NCBI GenBank assembly: GCA_052033505.1
Contig: JBPOJN010000010.1
Location: 1-61,864 of the forward strand
Reading direction: 5' to 3'
DNA length: 61,864 bases
Origin: JBPOJN01 sp052033505
GTDB lineage: Bacteria; UBA10199; JACPAL01; GCA-016699445
How positions within the stretch are numbered: position 1 is the first letter of the stretch; each line of letters opens with the position of its first letter. Below are positions 1 to 9,381 of the stretch, one piece after another. The notes below the pieces were generated by a model that ran no database searches, was not told where the DNA came from, and saw only the letters and a list, made by a program, of their open reading frames with translations. The position numbers and the translations under genes were made by a program.

Positions 1-74
1 GTAGAAATTGACTCGCCTATTTGCAACCCTGCTAATGGATTATTAAATAAAGAAGAAACTTCATGCAAAATATG
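1..74. other. AT-rich sequence abutting truncated recN
   Basis: These bases do not encode the part of RecN that should precede the downstream reading frame. In the recN frame there is a stop at 44-46, then the residues IKKKLHAKY directly before SR. RecN proteins have the ABC signature SGGEL at this point. The composition is visibly more AT-rich than the recN body. It could be the end of an inserted element or an assembly join at a contig end. No gene is recognisable in it. Confidence 0.6.
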
Positions 75-76
75 TC

Positions 77-457
77 TCCCGCGTGTTTTTGGCGATTAAA
101 AAAGTTTTAGGCGTCCATCGTTCCGCCGAGACCTGCATTTTCGACGAAGTCGACGTCGGCATTGGTGGGCGCGTCGCGGACGTGATCGGACGTAACTTGT
201 CGGAGATGGCGCACGATAATGGCGCGGCGGGCGAGAAACAGATCCTTTGCGTCACGCATCTGCCGCAGGTCGCTTGTTACGCAGACCGGCATTTCGTGAT
301 CCGCAAGGAAACGGCGAAGGGGAGGACGGTCACCCGCGTGACGCTTCTCGATACCGACCAGAGGGAAAATGAAATCGCGCGCATGTTGTCGGGTGTGGCG
401 ATCACGGACCAAGCGAAGGCGCACGCGAGGGAAATGCTGAAAACCGCCAGGGCTTGA
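77..457 (+). CDS. recN: RecN DNA-repair ATPase, C-terminal fragment (5' truncated)
   Basis: This is the last ~126 residues of RecN, the SMC-like ATPase of double-strand break repair. Visible are SRVFLAIKKVL (which normally follows the ABC signature), the Walker B/D-loop FDEVDVGIGG, the H-loop CVTHLPQVA, and the usual C-terminus with a conserved ARMLSG. A full RecN is about 550 residues. The Walker A half, the coiled coil and the signature motif are absent, and an in-frame stop lies at 44-46, so the truncation is inside the window and not caused by its edge. GTG at 83 is the first possible start, but no Shine-Dalgarno site is apparent. As it stands the fragment cannot be functional. pmbA follows 44 bases downstream. 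Confidence 0.85.
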   Translation, partial: SRVFLAIKKVLGVHRSAETCIFDEVDVGIGGRVADVIGRNLSEMAHDNGAAGEKQILCVTHLPQVACYADRHFVIRKETAKGRTVTRVTLLDTDQRENEIARMLSGVAITDQAKAHAREMLKTARA

Positions 458-501
458 AACCTTGATCAACGCTTAAACCAACCGAACTTAAAAGAGACTT
501 C

Positions 502-1836
502 ATGACAAACCCCATCTCAGAGCTGGAAAAAAAAATAAGCGGCCTGAAAGTCGACGATTATGAGATCTACGCAGTCGAGTCGAGGAGGCTTTCGGTCGAG
601 GCCAAGGACCAGCGTATCGACGCGTTGGAGGATTCCATCGAGCGCGGCGTCGCGATCCGGCTGTTCCGTGGACTTAGAACCGGTTTTGCTTCTTCCAGCG
701 ATTGGTCTCCGGCTTTTTTGGACCGGGCCTTGGCCGCCGCCCATGAGAGCCTGGAGTTGGTCGAAGAAGAAGTCCGCGGAGACCTGCCGTCTTCGAAAGG
801 TTTGAACTTATCATCGTCTCCGGCTGTTTCGTCTCCGGCTTTCGCTCCGTCGCCCGAAGCTAAGTTCCAAATCGCCCTCGCCCTCGAAAAGGCCGTGCGT
901 GATTACGACACGCGCATCCGCCGCGTGCGGGACGCGGGATACTCGGAGGAAACCAAGACCATCACGCTCAAGAATTCGAAAGGCTTCGACGCTTCTTATA
1001 CGAAGACTGGATTCGATCTCTCGCTCATGGTCGTGGCCGAAGAAAACGGCCAGCAAGAAATGGCCTGGGAATCTCGTTACGAAGAGGATTTTGGTAAGCT
1101 TGACCCCGTGGCTTTAGCCCGCCGCACAGCTGATAAAGCCTTAAAACAACTGGGCGCCACGACGATCGCCACTCGTAAATCCCCGGCGCTCTTGGATGCC
1201 TCCGTAGTCACGTCGTTTTTGGGCGTTTTATCATCGTCGTTTTTGGGCGATCAGGTCCGTAAAAACCGTTCCGCTCTACGTGGACGCGTGGGTGAAAAAG
1301 TCCACGGCGATCTGATCACGATCCTGGACGACGCGACACTGAAAGGCGGGTACGCCTCCAAACCTTTCGACGCCGAAGGCGTGCAAACGCGCCGGAATGT
1401 ACTGGTGGAAAAAGGCGTTTTGAAGAATTTCCTCTATGATTTGGCCACAGCGCAGCAGGAGAATGTTTCGTCTACCGGCAGCGCAGTGCGGCCTCATTAT
1501 AAAGAACCCCCGCGCATCGGGACGTCCAACTTCTTCATTGCTCCTGGTTCGGGATCTTTGGAAGAAATGCTGAAAGACATGGGCACGGGTTTTTGGGTCC
1601 GGGACATGATCGGCGTCCATACGGCGGACGCGGTGTCGGGAGACTTTTCCTTGGGCGCGAGCGGTCTGTGGGTGGAGAACGGAAAACCTTCCCAAGCCGT
1701 CCGCGGCGTCACCGTCTCCGGAAACATTCATCAATTATTGTCGAAAGTTACGCGTGTCGGCGGCGAAGTAACCTGGTATCATGGTTTGGGCTCTCCCCCG
1801 TTGGTAATCAAGGAGCTGGAGATCGGCGGACTATGA
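502..1836 (+). CDS. pmbA: TldD/PmbA family protein (TldE subunit)
   Basis: The 444-residue protein matches the usual PmbA/TldE length of about 450. TldD/TldE form a heterodimeric cytoplasmic metalloprotease that trims modified peptides and degrades the CcdA antitoxin in E. coli. I see no HExxxH zinc motif, which only TldD carries, so this is the non-catalytic TldE-like subunit. Typical features are the N-terminal VESRRLSVEAKDQRIDALE stretch, a central LKNSKGFDASY segment, and the C-terminal VRDMIGVHTADAVSGDFSLG and GVTVSGNI signatures. The start ATG has a purine-rich AAGAGA upstream. The stop overlaps the next gene's start (ATGA). No tldD is in the window. Confidence 0.88.
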   Translation: MTNPISELEKKISGLKVDDYEIYAVESRRLSVEAKDQRIDALEDSIERGVAIRLFRGLRTGFASSSDWSPAFLDRALAAAHESLELVEEEVRGDLPSSKGLNLSSSPAVSSPAFAPSPEAKFQIALALEKAVRDYDTRIRRVRDAGYSEETKTITLKNSKGFDASYTKTGFDLSLMVVAEENGQQEMAWESRYEEDFGKLDPVALARRTADKALKQLGATTIATRKSPALLDASVVTSFLGVLSSSFLGDQVRKNRSALRGRVGEKVHGDLITILDDATLKGGYASKPFDAEGVQTRRNVLVEKGVLKNFLYDLATAQQENVSSTGSAVRPHYKEPPRIGTSNFFIAPGSGSLEEMLKDMGTGFWVRDMIGVHTADAVSGDFSLGASGLWVENGKPSQAVRGVTVSGNIHQLLSKVTRVGGEVTWYHGLGSPPLVIKELEIGGL

Positions 1837-2588
1837 AGATCGAGTATTTCGGCATGACGGACGTGGGTCGCAAGCGGGATAAGAACGAAGACAGCCTGCT
1901 CGTGAACGGCGACCTGGGCGTTTTCGTCGTGGCCGACGGTATGGGTGGGCACCAGGGGGGGGAGATCGCCAGCCGCATCGCGGTTAAGACGGTAGAGGAC
2001 ACCATCTCACAAGTCGTGCGCGATCCCGAAGCGACGATCGCGACTGACATGGCGTTCGATCGTTCCCATCCCGGCGAGCTCCTGAAATACGCCATCCGCG
2101 TGGCCTCTGGAAAAATTTACGACGAAGCCTGCAATACGCCCCACCTCAAAGGTATGGGGACGACCGTCGTTTCGCTTTACGTGAAAGACGGTAAAGGTTT
2201 CGTGGCGCATGCGGGAGACAGCCGGGCTTATCTCGCTCGCGACGGCGAGATGAAGCAGATCACTGCGGATCATTCGTTGGTCGCGGAGCAGCTTCGGGCC
2301 GGATTCATCACGCGAGACGAAATCAAGAACCACAAATACAAAAACATCATCACGCGCTCGGTGGGGTTCCAGGGTGATGTCGAGGTAGACTTGAATCAGT
2401 GGGAAACCAAGAAAGGCGACCGCTTTTTATTATGTTCGGACGGACTCAGCAACTTGGTCGACGAAGCGGAGCTCAAGCGCGTCCTCTGCGGTTCTTCCCC
2501 GAAAAACGCCTGCAAGCGCCTGATCGAAGCCGCAAACCTAAAGGGCGGCGACGACAACATCACCGTCGTGATCGTTTCAATCCTGTAG
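1833..2588 (+). CDS. PP2C-family serine/threonine protein phosphatase
   Basis: This 251-residue protein carries the PP2C motifs in order: GRKRDKNED (metal/phosphate site), VADGMGGHQGGE, GMGTTVVSL, HAGDSRAYLARDG, TADHSLV, FLLCSDGLSNLV and GGDDNITVVIV. The aspartates that bind the two Mn/Mg ions are all present. It is cytosolic, with no membrane segment. Bacterial enzymes of this kind (Stp/PrpC type) reverse Ser/Thr phosphorylation. The ATG at 1833 is chosen because it starts exactly at the conserved N-terminal beta strand and overlaps the pmbA stop by four bases. The frame stays open 80 codons further upstream inside pmbA. No partner kinase is nearby, although two FHA phosphothreonine-binding domains occur in the regulator at 52.5 kb. 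Confidence 0.93.
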   Translation: MKIEYFGMTDVGRKRDKNEDSLLVNGDLGVFVVADGMGGHQGGEIASRIAVKTVEDTISQVVRDPEATIATDMAFDRSHPGELLKYAIRVASGKIYDEACNTPHLKGMGTTVVSLYVKDGKGFVAHAGDSRAYLARDGEMKQITADHSLVAEQLRAGFITRDEIKNHKYKNIITRSVGFQGDVEVDLNQWETKKGDRFLLCSDGLSNLVDEAELKRVLCGSSPKNACKRLIEAANLKGGDDNITVVIVSIL

Positions 2589-2751
2589 TTTTCTTAAAAC
2601 TTCTTTTGACGCACCCTCCCGTCTTTTTGCCGATTTGGGGTTGACACTTCTTTCCGGCGATTGATACCTCTGGGGCCAGACAGCGTTCCTTCGTAGAGAC
2701 ACGACACAGTTTGCGGTTAAGTCTCTTAAATCAAAAACCAAGGGGTTTATT

Positions 2752-3663
2752 TTGAAATTAATGAAGATTTTCTTTGAGATGGAGTCCTGCGCCGCGGATG
2801 AATTTTTCCATCTGTCGCGTCACCGGGCCCGTTGGTTGATGGTGTCTTTCGTCGCGGCGGTTTTCATCGTATGCGCTTCCGTCGGAAGCGTTTTTTATTA
2901 CCGCTCCGTTTATGCCTCGCTCGAGCAGAAGAAAAGCACCCTGGCTTCCTACGAAAAAGAGAGAAAAGAAGTTTTAGCAAAAGTCGCCATGCTGGAATCC
3001 TCCGTCCGGGACGCGCAAGCGCTCACGGGCAACTTAGCCGCCCTGGTCGGAAGCCAGAGAGTGGATCTGGGCAAGGGTATCGGCCCACTCCCGTCTGCGG
3101 ATGCGAATCGTTTTGATATCCAGAAGAAGACCGCCCCCATCGACCTTGAATCCTTGGCGTCGATCGAAGCGTTGGATCCGCGCATCAACAACGTCGGCCA
3201 GCAAGTCGACACGCTTCGTGCGAAGGTGAAGGAATTAACGAAGATCCAGAACGACAAACTGCTCTACATCGCCTCGACGCCGTCCTTGTGGCCGGTCAAA
3301 GGTTGGGTCACCAGCGACTTCGGTTTCCGGCGGTCTCCGTTCACGCTCAAATCCGATTTCCACGGTGGCATCGACATCGCGGCCGCTTGGGGCACGCCGG
3401 TCATGGCGCCTGCCGACGGCGTCGTAACGTTCTCCGGTCAAAAAGGCGGTTACGGGAACTCGGTCGTCATCGATCACGGTTTCGGCATCGTGACGAAGTA
3501 CGGACATGCCTCGCAGCTTTTGGTTACGGAAGGTCAAAAAATCAAACGCGGTACCCGTATCGCGTTAGTCGGAAATACCGGGCATTCCACCGGTCCGCAT
3601 CTTCATTATGAGATCCACGCCGACGGCGTGCCGGTCGATCCGATGAAATACATCCTGCGCTAG
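2752..3663 (+). CDS. Membrane-anchored M23 (LytM-like) peptidase
   Basis: The protein has 303 residues: a short cytoplasmic N-terminus, one membrane segment at about 28-50, a coiled-coil-like charged region at about 52-80, a linker, and a C-terminal M23 domain. The zinc site is intact: HGGID supplies the first His and Asp, and GPHLHYEIH the HxH. The domain should therefore be an active peptidoglycan endopeptidase in the periplasm. The TTG start is chosen because AAGGGG lies 6 bases upstream; an ATG three codons later sits 15 bases away. A TTGACA at 2641 is the only promoter-like element in the 163-base gap upstream, and no good -10 pairs with it. secA follows after 71 bases. Confidence 0.9.
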   Translation: MKLMKIFFEMESCAADEFFHLSRHRARWLMVSFVAAVFIVCASVGSVFYYRSVYASLEQKKSTLASYEKERKEVLAKVAMLESSVRDAQALTGNLAALVGSQRVDLGKGIGPLPSADANRFDIQKKTAPIDLESLASIEALDPRINNVGQQVDTLRAKVKELTKIQNDKLLYIASTPSLWPVKGWVTSDFGFRRSPFTLKSDFHGGIDIAAAWGTPVMAPADGVVTFSGQKGGYGNSVVIDHGFGIVTKYGHASQLLVTEGQKIKRGTRIALVGNTGHSTGPHLHYEIHADGVPVDPMKYILR

Positions 3664-3734
3664 TCTCGTGCGTTGAAAGCTTCTTAAAATTTAATAGATT
3701 TCTTTTTTGAGGACTGCCTATAGTCGCCGCCCTT

Positions 3735-6473
3735 ATGTTTCTGCGACTGGCCCGGAAGGTTTTCAAGACCAACAATGACCGCGTTTTGCGTGATATCGCT
3801 CCGATCGTTGCCAAGATCAATTCCCTCGAAGCCTCCCTGACGCCTTTAAACGACGCGGATTTAAGCGCGAAGACGAATGAATTCCGCGAACGCCTGTCCA
3901 AGGGCGAAACCTTGGATCAGCTCCTCCCAGAAGCGTTTGCCGTTTGCCGAGAGGCTTCCCGGCGTGTGCTGAACATGAGGCATTTCGACGTGCAGCTGAT
4001 CGGCGGCGCGGCCTTACATCGCGGACGCATCGCGGAAATGAAGACCGGCGCAGGCAAGACCTTGGTCGCGACTTTGCCGGTTTATTTGAACGCCCTCGAG
4101 GGCAGAGGCGTGCACGTCATTACGGTCAACGATTACCTGGCCAAGCGCGACTCCGAATGGATGGGACGCCTCTACCGGATGCTGGGTCTTTCGGTCGGCG
4201 TCATCGTGCACGGATTGAGCGATGCCGAGCGTCAAGCCGCCTACCGCGCGGACATCACCTACGGCACGAACAACGAATTCGGCTTCGACTACCTGCGAGA
4301 CAACATGAAGTACGCGCTCGAGCGTTACGTCCAGCGCGAGCTCAATTTCGCCATCGTGGACGAAGTCGACTCGATCCTTATCGACGAATCGCGCACGCCT
4401 TTGATCATCTCGGGACCTTCCGAGGAATCAACCGACAAATATTACCGCATCGACGTTATCATCCCGAACCTAACTCAAGGCGTATTGAAAGAAGAGCGCG
4501 ACAAAAAAACGATGACGGAGGATTACGTCACCGATGAGAAGAGTCGCACGGTCGTCTTGACCGAACAGGGCGTCGAAAAAGTCGAGAAAATGTTGGGCAT
4601 CGGGAATCTTTACGATCCCGCCAACATCGAAATCCTGCATCACGTGAATCAAGCCTTACGCGCACACAGCCTTTACAGGCGCGACGTGGACTATGTCGTG
4701 AAGGACGACAAGGTCACCATCGTCGACGAATTCACCGGACGCCTCATGCCGGGCCGCCGCTGGAGCGACGGTCTGCACCAGGCCGTGGAAGCCAAGGAAA
4801 AAGTCACGATCGAAAACGAAAACCAAACGCTCGCGACGATCACGTTCCAGAACTATTTCCGCATGTACAACAAGCTCGCGGGCATGACGGGCACGGCCGA
4901 CACGGAAGCCCAGGAATTCGCCAAGATCTACAACCTCGAAGTCTTGGTCATGCCGCCCAACCGTCCCATGGTCCGTCAGGACCAAGCCGACGTGATTTAC
5001 AAGACCGAGCGCGAAAAATTCCATGAAGCGATCAAAGAGATCAAAGAATTGCATCAAAAGGGCCGTCCGGTCTTGGTGGGCACCATTTCGATCGAAAAAT
5101 CAGAAAAGCTTTCTTCGCTCCTGAAACGCGAGGGCGTTCCGCACCACGTCTTGAACGCCAAGCAGCACGAGCGCGAAGCTGAGATCGTGGCCCAAGCCGG
5201 CCGTTACGGAGCGGTCACGATTTCGACCAACATGGCCGGCCGCGGCACCGACATTCTCCTGGGCGGCAACCCGGAGTTTCTCGCGCGCGCGAAAGCCGAC
5301 CCGGAACAGGATCCGGAGGGTTACTCGCGGACGCTCGAAGAATTCCGTAAGAAATGCGAAGAGGAAAAACAAAAAGTCGTTGCCTTGGGGGGCCTACATA
5401 TCTTGGGCACCGAACGCCATGAATCGCGCCGCATCGACAATCAGCTGCGCGGCCGCGCCGGCCGCCAAGGCGATCCGGGTTCGTCCCATTTTTACCTTTC
5501 GCTTGAAGACGATTTGCTGCGTATTTTCGGATCGCATCGCATCAGCGCGATGATGGACCGTTTGGGCATCGAAGAAAACGAACCCATCACGCACCCGTGG
5601 ATCAGCAAGGCCATCGCGAACGCGCAGAAGCGCGTGGAAGGGCATAACTTCGACCTGCGCAAACACCTGCTCGACTACGATGACGTCATGAACCAGCAGC
5701 GCAAGACCGTCTACGGCCTGCGCCGCGAAATCCTGGCCGGCGAGACGATACGACATAAGATCCTGGATCTGGTCGACCAATGGGTCACGGTTTTGGTCGA
5801 TGAATTTCTCTCCGAGAAAAAAGCCGAAGTCGATCCCGCTTTCGCCGAACGCATCTTCAAGGTTTTCGAAATCCAAATGGATCCCGCCGAGTTGGGCGCG
5901 GGAAGCCGCGAGAAGGACGATGTGGGGCTTGCGCTCTATCGGACTTTGGAAAAGGTGTTTGAAGCGCGCGAACAGAAATTCACCGCGGAAATCCTCCAAG
6001 AAGCGTCTCGCATGATCTTGCTTTCCACGGTGGATCAGCTCTGGAAGGACCATTTGCTGTCGATGGACCATCTGCGCGAGGGCATCGGACTGCGCGGTTA
6101 TGGCCAAAAAGACCCTCTGCTCGAATATAAGCGCGAAGGCTACGTCCTATTCCAAGCCATGCTCTTCCAGCTTTGCGAGGACGCGCTCGAAAAAATCTTC
6201 CACGTGCAGATCGCCGAAGAACGACAGGTAGCCCAAGTGCGACAAGCGCGCATGGCGCAGGAAAGAAAAGAGCTCTCGCCCGCGCGCGTCCCGACGCGTT
6301 CCGCTCCGCCGCCCCAAAGAACGCCGCCGTCACCTGCTGGATTTAACGGTCCGGCTCCCGTGGGTCCGCCTCCGCGGCCGACGGCGCCCGCCGCTTCCGC
6401 GCCGACCACGGGACGCAACGATCCGTGTCCTTGCGGTTCCGGTAAGAAATTCAAAAAATGCCACGGAGTGTAG
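3735..6473 (+). CDS. secA: Preprotein translocase ATPase SecA
   Basis: The 912-residue SecA is the motor ATPase that pushes preproteins through SecYEG at the inner membrane. It shows Walker A MKTGAGKT, DEVDSILIDE (Walker B), the preprotein cross-linking region, GMTGTADTEAQEF, the second nucleotide-binding fold with TNMAGRGTDILLGG and QLRGRAGRQGDPG, and the helical scaffold and wing region. The tail is a proline-rich linker (about 855-890) and the zinc-binding DPCPCGSGKKFKKCHG that contacts SecB and phospholipid. Length and motif order are standard. It is convergent with the minus-strand gene at 6477, with only three bases between stops. Confidence 0.98.
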   Translation: MFLRLARKVFKTNNDRVLRDIAPIVAKINSLEASLTPLNDADLSAKTNEFRERLSKGETLDQLLPEAFAVCREASRRVLNMRHFDVQLIGGAALHRGRIAEMKTGAGKTLVATLPVYLNALEGRGVHVITVNDYLAKRDSEWMGRLYRMLGLSVGVIVHGLSDAERQAAYRADITYGTNNEFGFDYLRDNMKYALERYVQRELNFAIVDEVDSILIDESRTPLIISGPSEESTDKYYRIDVIIPNLTQGVLKEERDKKTMTEDYVTDEKSRTVVLTEQGVEKVEKMLGIGNLYDPANIEILHHVNQALRAHSLYRRDVDYVVKDDKVTIVDEFTGRLMPGRRWSDGLHQAVEAKEKVTIENENQTLATITFQNYFRMYNKLAGMTGTADTEAQEFAKIYNLEVLVMPPNRPMVRQDQADVIYKTEREKFHEAIKEIKELHQKGRPVLVGTISIEKSEKLSSLLKREGVPHHVLNAKQHEREAEIVAQAGRYGAVTISTNMAGRGTDILLGGNPEFLARAKADPEQDPEGYSRTLEEFRKKCEEEKQKVVALGGLHILGTERHESRRIDNQLRGRAGRQGDPGSSHFYLSLEDDLLRIFGSHRISAMMDRLGIEENEPITHPWISKAIANAQKRVEGHNFDLRKHLLDYDDVMNQQRKTVYGLRREILAGETIRHKILDLVDQWVTVLVDEFLSEKKAEVDPAFAERIFKVFEIQMDPAELGAGSREKDDVGLALYRTLEKVFEAREQKFTAEILQEASRMILLSTVDQLWKDHLLSMDHLREGIGLRGYGQKDPLLEYKREGYVLFQAMLFQLCEDALEKIFHVQIAEERQVAQVRQARMAQERKELSPARVPTRSAPPPQRTPPSPAGFNGPAPVGPPPRPTAPAASAPTTGRNDPCPCGSGKKFKKCHGV

Positions 6474-6476
6474 TTT

Positions 6477-7037
6477 TTAATCCCGAACGCTTTCCAAAAT
6501 AAGCTTTCTCTGCGCTTCAACCATCGGGAGGTCCTTCTTCTTGAACTGAGAAGGATCAGCCACATAAGGGCCGGGATTGCTGTATTGAACGGAATCGACG
6601 ACGCGATCTTTGTCTTTTTCGCCCTCTAAAGACGTGATCCATTTGACACCGGATAAAGGAATCGAGAGCGGACACAAGCCGCGGCAGATTTTTGGTTTTT
6701 CCAGGAAAAGAAAAAGACGATCTCCGGCCTCGAAATAAGTATTCGTGCCTTTTTCCGCGCCGGGTTTTCGATAGGTCTGCAGCCCGCCGACGAATACGGT
6801 TTTTCCTTCTTTCAAGTCTCCCCGGTGAACCCGCTCAATCAGGACTTTTGCGACTATTTCGTCTCCAACATCCTTTCGTTCGACGATTTTACCTTCGAGT
6901 ATTTCGGAGCTTGAAGAGACGAGTGTTTTCAAATCCTGATGAGGCATGGGAAAGGCTCCTGCCGTGGAACCGGATCCGAAGACGAAGAGAAGTGCCGCTA
7001 AGGTTAAGAATTTTTGGGAGAGAGAAGGGATCGTCAT
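6477..7037 (-). CDS. Secreted protein of unknown function
   Basis: The 186-residue protein begins with a clear signal peptide (residues 1 to about 28, LAALLFVFGSGSTAGAF), so it is exported. The mature part starts with a strand pattern, ILEGKIVERKDVGDEIVAKVLIE, that looks like a small beta-barrel or OB-type fold. It contains one Cys pair (KICRGLCP) that could form a disulfide. I do not recognise a named family with certainty. It lies seven bases downstream of the secreted protein at 7045-8070, so the two are probably co-transcribed. Confidence 0.7.
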   Translation of the reverse strand: MTIPSLSQKFLTLAALLFVFGSGSTAGAFPMPHQDLKTLVSSSSEILEGKIVERKDVGDEIVAKVLIERVHRGDLKEGKTVFVGGLQTYRKPGAEKGTNTYFEAGDRLFLFLEKPKICRGLCPLSIPLSGVKWITSLEGEKDKDRVVDSVQYSNPGPYVADPSQFKKKDLPMVEAQRKLILESVRD

Positions 7038-7044
7038 AAAGTTC

Positions 7045-8070
7045 CTATTTTAACTGCTCGGGAGAGATGAAAAAATAAACGTCTTTTTGTTCGCGCCGTC
7101 CCACTTTGCCTATAACTTCTACGTTCTTTTGCCGATGCGCATCTTGCTCTTCGGGGGATCGTAAAGACTGTTTGTTCATCGGGTCGTGCAGCGACACCGG
7201 GGTGCCGTCTTCCAATACGATAATCGCCCGTAGAAAAAATCTCTCCGGCCGTGCATGGGAATCATCTGAGGGGGCTCTGAGGGTGTTGGATAAGGCAGGA
7301 GGGTTTTTGATGTCTTGTGGATCGGTTTCGTAACGACCGAGAAGTCTGATTTTCTTGCCGACGAAACGTTCTAGATCCTGGTGATTGCGAACTTTAGGCA
7401 AAGAATCCATATCACCATCGATTTCGTTTTTGTCAGGGATCACGCAAGGGCCGACAATGCGCGCGGCTTGAGGGGTGATGGGATCGTTGCCTTGTTCAGC
7501 AAGAATTTTACCTAAAATTTCGACTTTTTTGCCTTCGTTTTTCTCAAGCTCCTCTGCGTTACGGTCCGAGCGTTCGTCCCAGAGGGGGTAGATAAAAATT
7601 TCGGTCTTATCTTCCAATACGATCGTCGCTTTCTCCGTCGGTATGGTTTTGGCGTTTGGACGAGCGGAGACGGGCAAATATGTACGGCGATAAGTGCCGA
7701 CGACTTTGACGGTCTGTCCGTTCAATCTTTCGATATCGTTTTTGGTACGCACCAGTTGGGTCTTGGGGAGAATGTCCTCGAGGGCTTTCCGGATCGGGCG
7801 GTCGGTGGTTTCTGTGATCGTCAGTTTGTAGGCTGAGCCTTGGGAGGTTGTGCCGACCTTGCCGTCCGGTTCGAAGGAAAATTCTTTTTCGGAATAGCCT
7901 TTTTCCTGCAACAGGGTCCTCATCAAGTTGACCTGCTTTGTATTCAACGCGCCGTAGGTCAACGTCCTTTGTTGCTGCTCGTTGTTTTCATGCTTCTCGG
8001 AGGAAAAGGCCATATTAGAAATGGGGCAGGTCGCTACAGCGATGAGAAATGTGATAAAGAGAGATTTCAT
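7045..8070 (-). CDS. Secreted protein with two copies of an OB-like domain
   Basis: The 341-residue exported protein has a signal peptide at about 1-22. After an N-terminal region it shows two diverged copies of one domain at about 113-195 and 230-335. Both have the layout LxxxxGxxVxxxGxY, a loop, then A(T/I)IVLED(K/G)T, a loop with an RS element, and finally VE(I/V)(L/I)GK. This resembles the short OB-fold domains of secreted proteins with a glycine-hinged strand. The second copy has a longer insert between the first and second strands. Function is unknown. It is followed at seven bases by another secreted unknown (6477-7037). Confidence 0.75.
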   Translation of the reverse strand: MKSLFITFLIAVATCPISNMAFSSEKHENNEQQQRTLTYGALNTKQVNLMRTLLQEKGYSEKEFSFEPDGKVGTTSQGSAYKLTITETTDRPIRKALEDILPKTQLVRTKNDIERLNGQTVKVVGTYRRTYLPVSARPNAKTIPTEKATIVLEDKTEIFIYPLWDERSDRNAEELEKNEGKKVEILGKILAEQGNDPITPQAARIVGPCVIPDKNEIDGDMDSLPKVRNHQDLERFVGKKIRLLGRYETDPQDIKNPPALSNTLRAPSDDSHARPERFFLRAIIVLEDGTPVSLHDPMNKQSLRSPEEQDAHRQKNVEVIGKVGRREQKDVYFFISPEQLK

Positions 8071-8148
8071 GATGATTCATCCTTGAGGAGCTGACTATTT
8101 CTGGTTGGCCTGAGGGAGGCAACGGAAAAAGTCCGCGGCAGACCTTTT

Positions 8149-9333
8149 TCAAGAAGCGAGCGGGAGCAAATTCATGCCGCCAACCGTCGTGTGCTCTTGG
8201 ATTTGTGCCATGAGGGAATCGGGTGTTCCTAACAATAACCCAGAGGGCACTGAAGCTACGGTAAGGCCATCGGTTTGAACGATGAAGTCTCCGTTGCAGA
8301 GGAAAGACGCGTGCGTCGCCTTTTCTGTTCCAGGATTATAAAAGGTGAAAGTCATGCTTTTACCGACATCGAGAGAGCCTTGGAGGTGAGGTGGTAAGTT
8401 GTTTAGCGTGGTGCCGGGCAATAAGCGTTTCGGATCGTCTTGAATTTTTCCTAAACGATGCATTTCCCAAAAAGTCCTTAAAGCCGTTGGTCTGAATACC
8501 CCGCCAATCCCCGTATTCCTGAGAATTTTATAACCCAGGCCTTCTCGGGGAGTACCCGGAAATCCGACGCTGCCGCCGAGGATCGGTATTGTGTGGCCTA
8601 CGACTTCCACGATTTTCTGACGATAGGCCTGACCATTTTTTTGCCACTGCGCTTCGAGCGGTTGTGGAAAGGTTGTGCTGATCAACGCCAGGAATTGTCG
8701 TCCATACAAACTCCAGAACCGGCTGCGCCATTTTTCCGTCCAGCGAAAGACGCGGGTTGCGGAGCCTACACCGAAACTGTGGGTGATCAAGACAGGATCC
8801 CCCTGGTTAGGGGTTGCGACACCGAGGTTTAAGCGAAGAGGGACAAGATTTTTTAGTAGCTTGAGAGCATCTGGTATTGTCTTGGCCGTTGTTCCGAAAC
8901 ACCGGGTCGTATCGTTAGCCGACCCAAAGGGTAATCCGACGACTTGAATGCCTCCTTCCAACATCGCATTTGCAGGTGAAAAGCCTGATTGAAGTGCGGA
9001 GAAGATATCCGAGGTGTCCGGGACTAAAAAATTCAGCAGACCCATCTCAGCCGTATAGAGGCTTCCATCCCCGCCGAGAACGATGATTCGTACGGGTCGG
9101 TCCCCGCTTTCGGTCTTGAGGTGTTTGAGTCGGTCGGCAATTTCGGCATGTCGTATCGTAGGGTCGGGATGGGTCAGGTACAGGGAGGTGGCCCTAGGAT
9201 CGCCCGTCTCTCTTTCGATGGCGTTTGCCAGGGTTGCAGCAAAGAGAGCACCTTGAAATTTTTGGGGTGACCCATTGGCGATCAACAGGCAACGACTGGG
9301 GGACTCCACGGGCCCCATGACTCGATAACTCAT
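8149..9333 (-). CDS. Diacylglycerol kinase-like catalytic domain protein
   Basis: The 394-residue protein has the DAGK catalytic signature: an N-terminal LIANGSP strand, IVLGGDGSLYTA (the GGDGS phosphate-binding motif) and VVGLPFGSANDTTRCFG, equivalent to the P-x-GTxNDxAR motif. This superfamily phosphorylates lipids such as diacylglycerol or sphingoid bases with ATP. The second half has many beta strands, as in the family's C-terminal domain. The substrate cannot be read from sequence. The protein has no evident membrane segment. It is convergent with no plus-strand gene and ends 78 bases before the start of the secreted protein at 8070. Confidence 0.75.
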   Translation of the reverse strand: MSYRVMGPVESPSRCLLIANGSPQKFQGALFAATLANAIERETGDPRATSLYLTHPDPTIRHAEIADRLKHLKTESGDRPVRIIVLGGDGSLYTAEMGLLNFLVPDTSDIFSALQSGFSPANAMLEGGIQVVGLPFGSANDTTRCFGTTAKTIPDALKLLKNLVPLRLNLGVATPNQGDPVLITHSFGVGSATRVFRWTEKWRSRFWSLYGRQFLALISTTFPQPLEAQWQKNGQAYRQKIVEVVGHTIPILGGSVGFPGTPREGLGYKILRNTGIGGVFRPTALRTFWEMHRLGKIQDDPKRLLPGTTLNNLPPHLQGSLDVGKSMTFTFYNPGTEKATHASFLCNGDFIVQTDGLTVASVPSGLLLGTPDSLMAQIQEHTTVGGMNLLPLAS

Positions 9334-9381
9334 AAGATGAAAACACCTCGATCGGCGGGTGAAAACGTTGCTAGCTACTTT

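Noticed and set aside
2641..2669. TTGACA as a promoter for the M23 peptidase gene
   Set aside because: No acceptable -10 lies 15-18 bases downstream, so I do not annotate a promoter.
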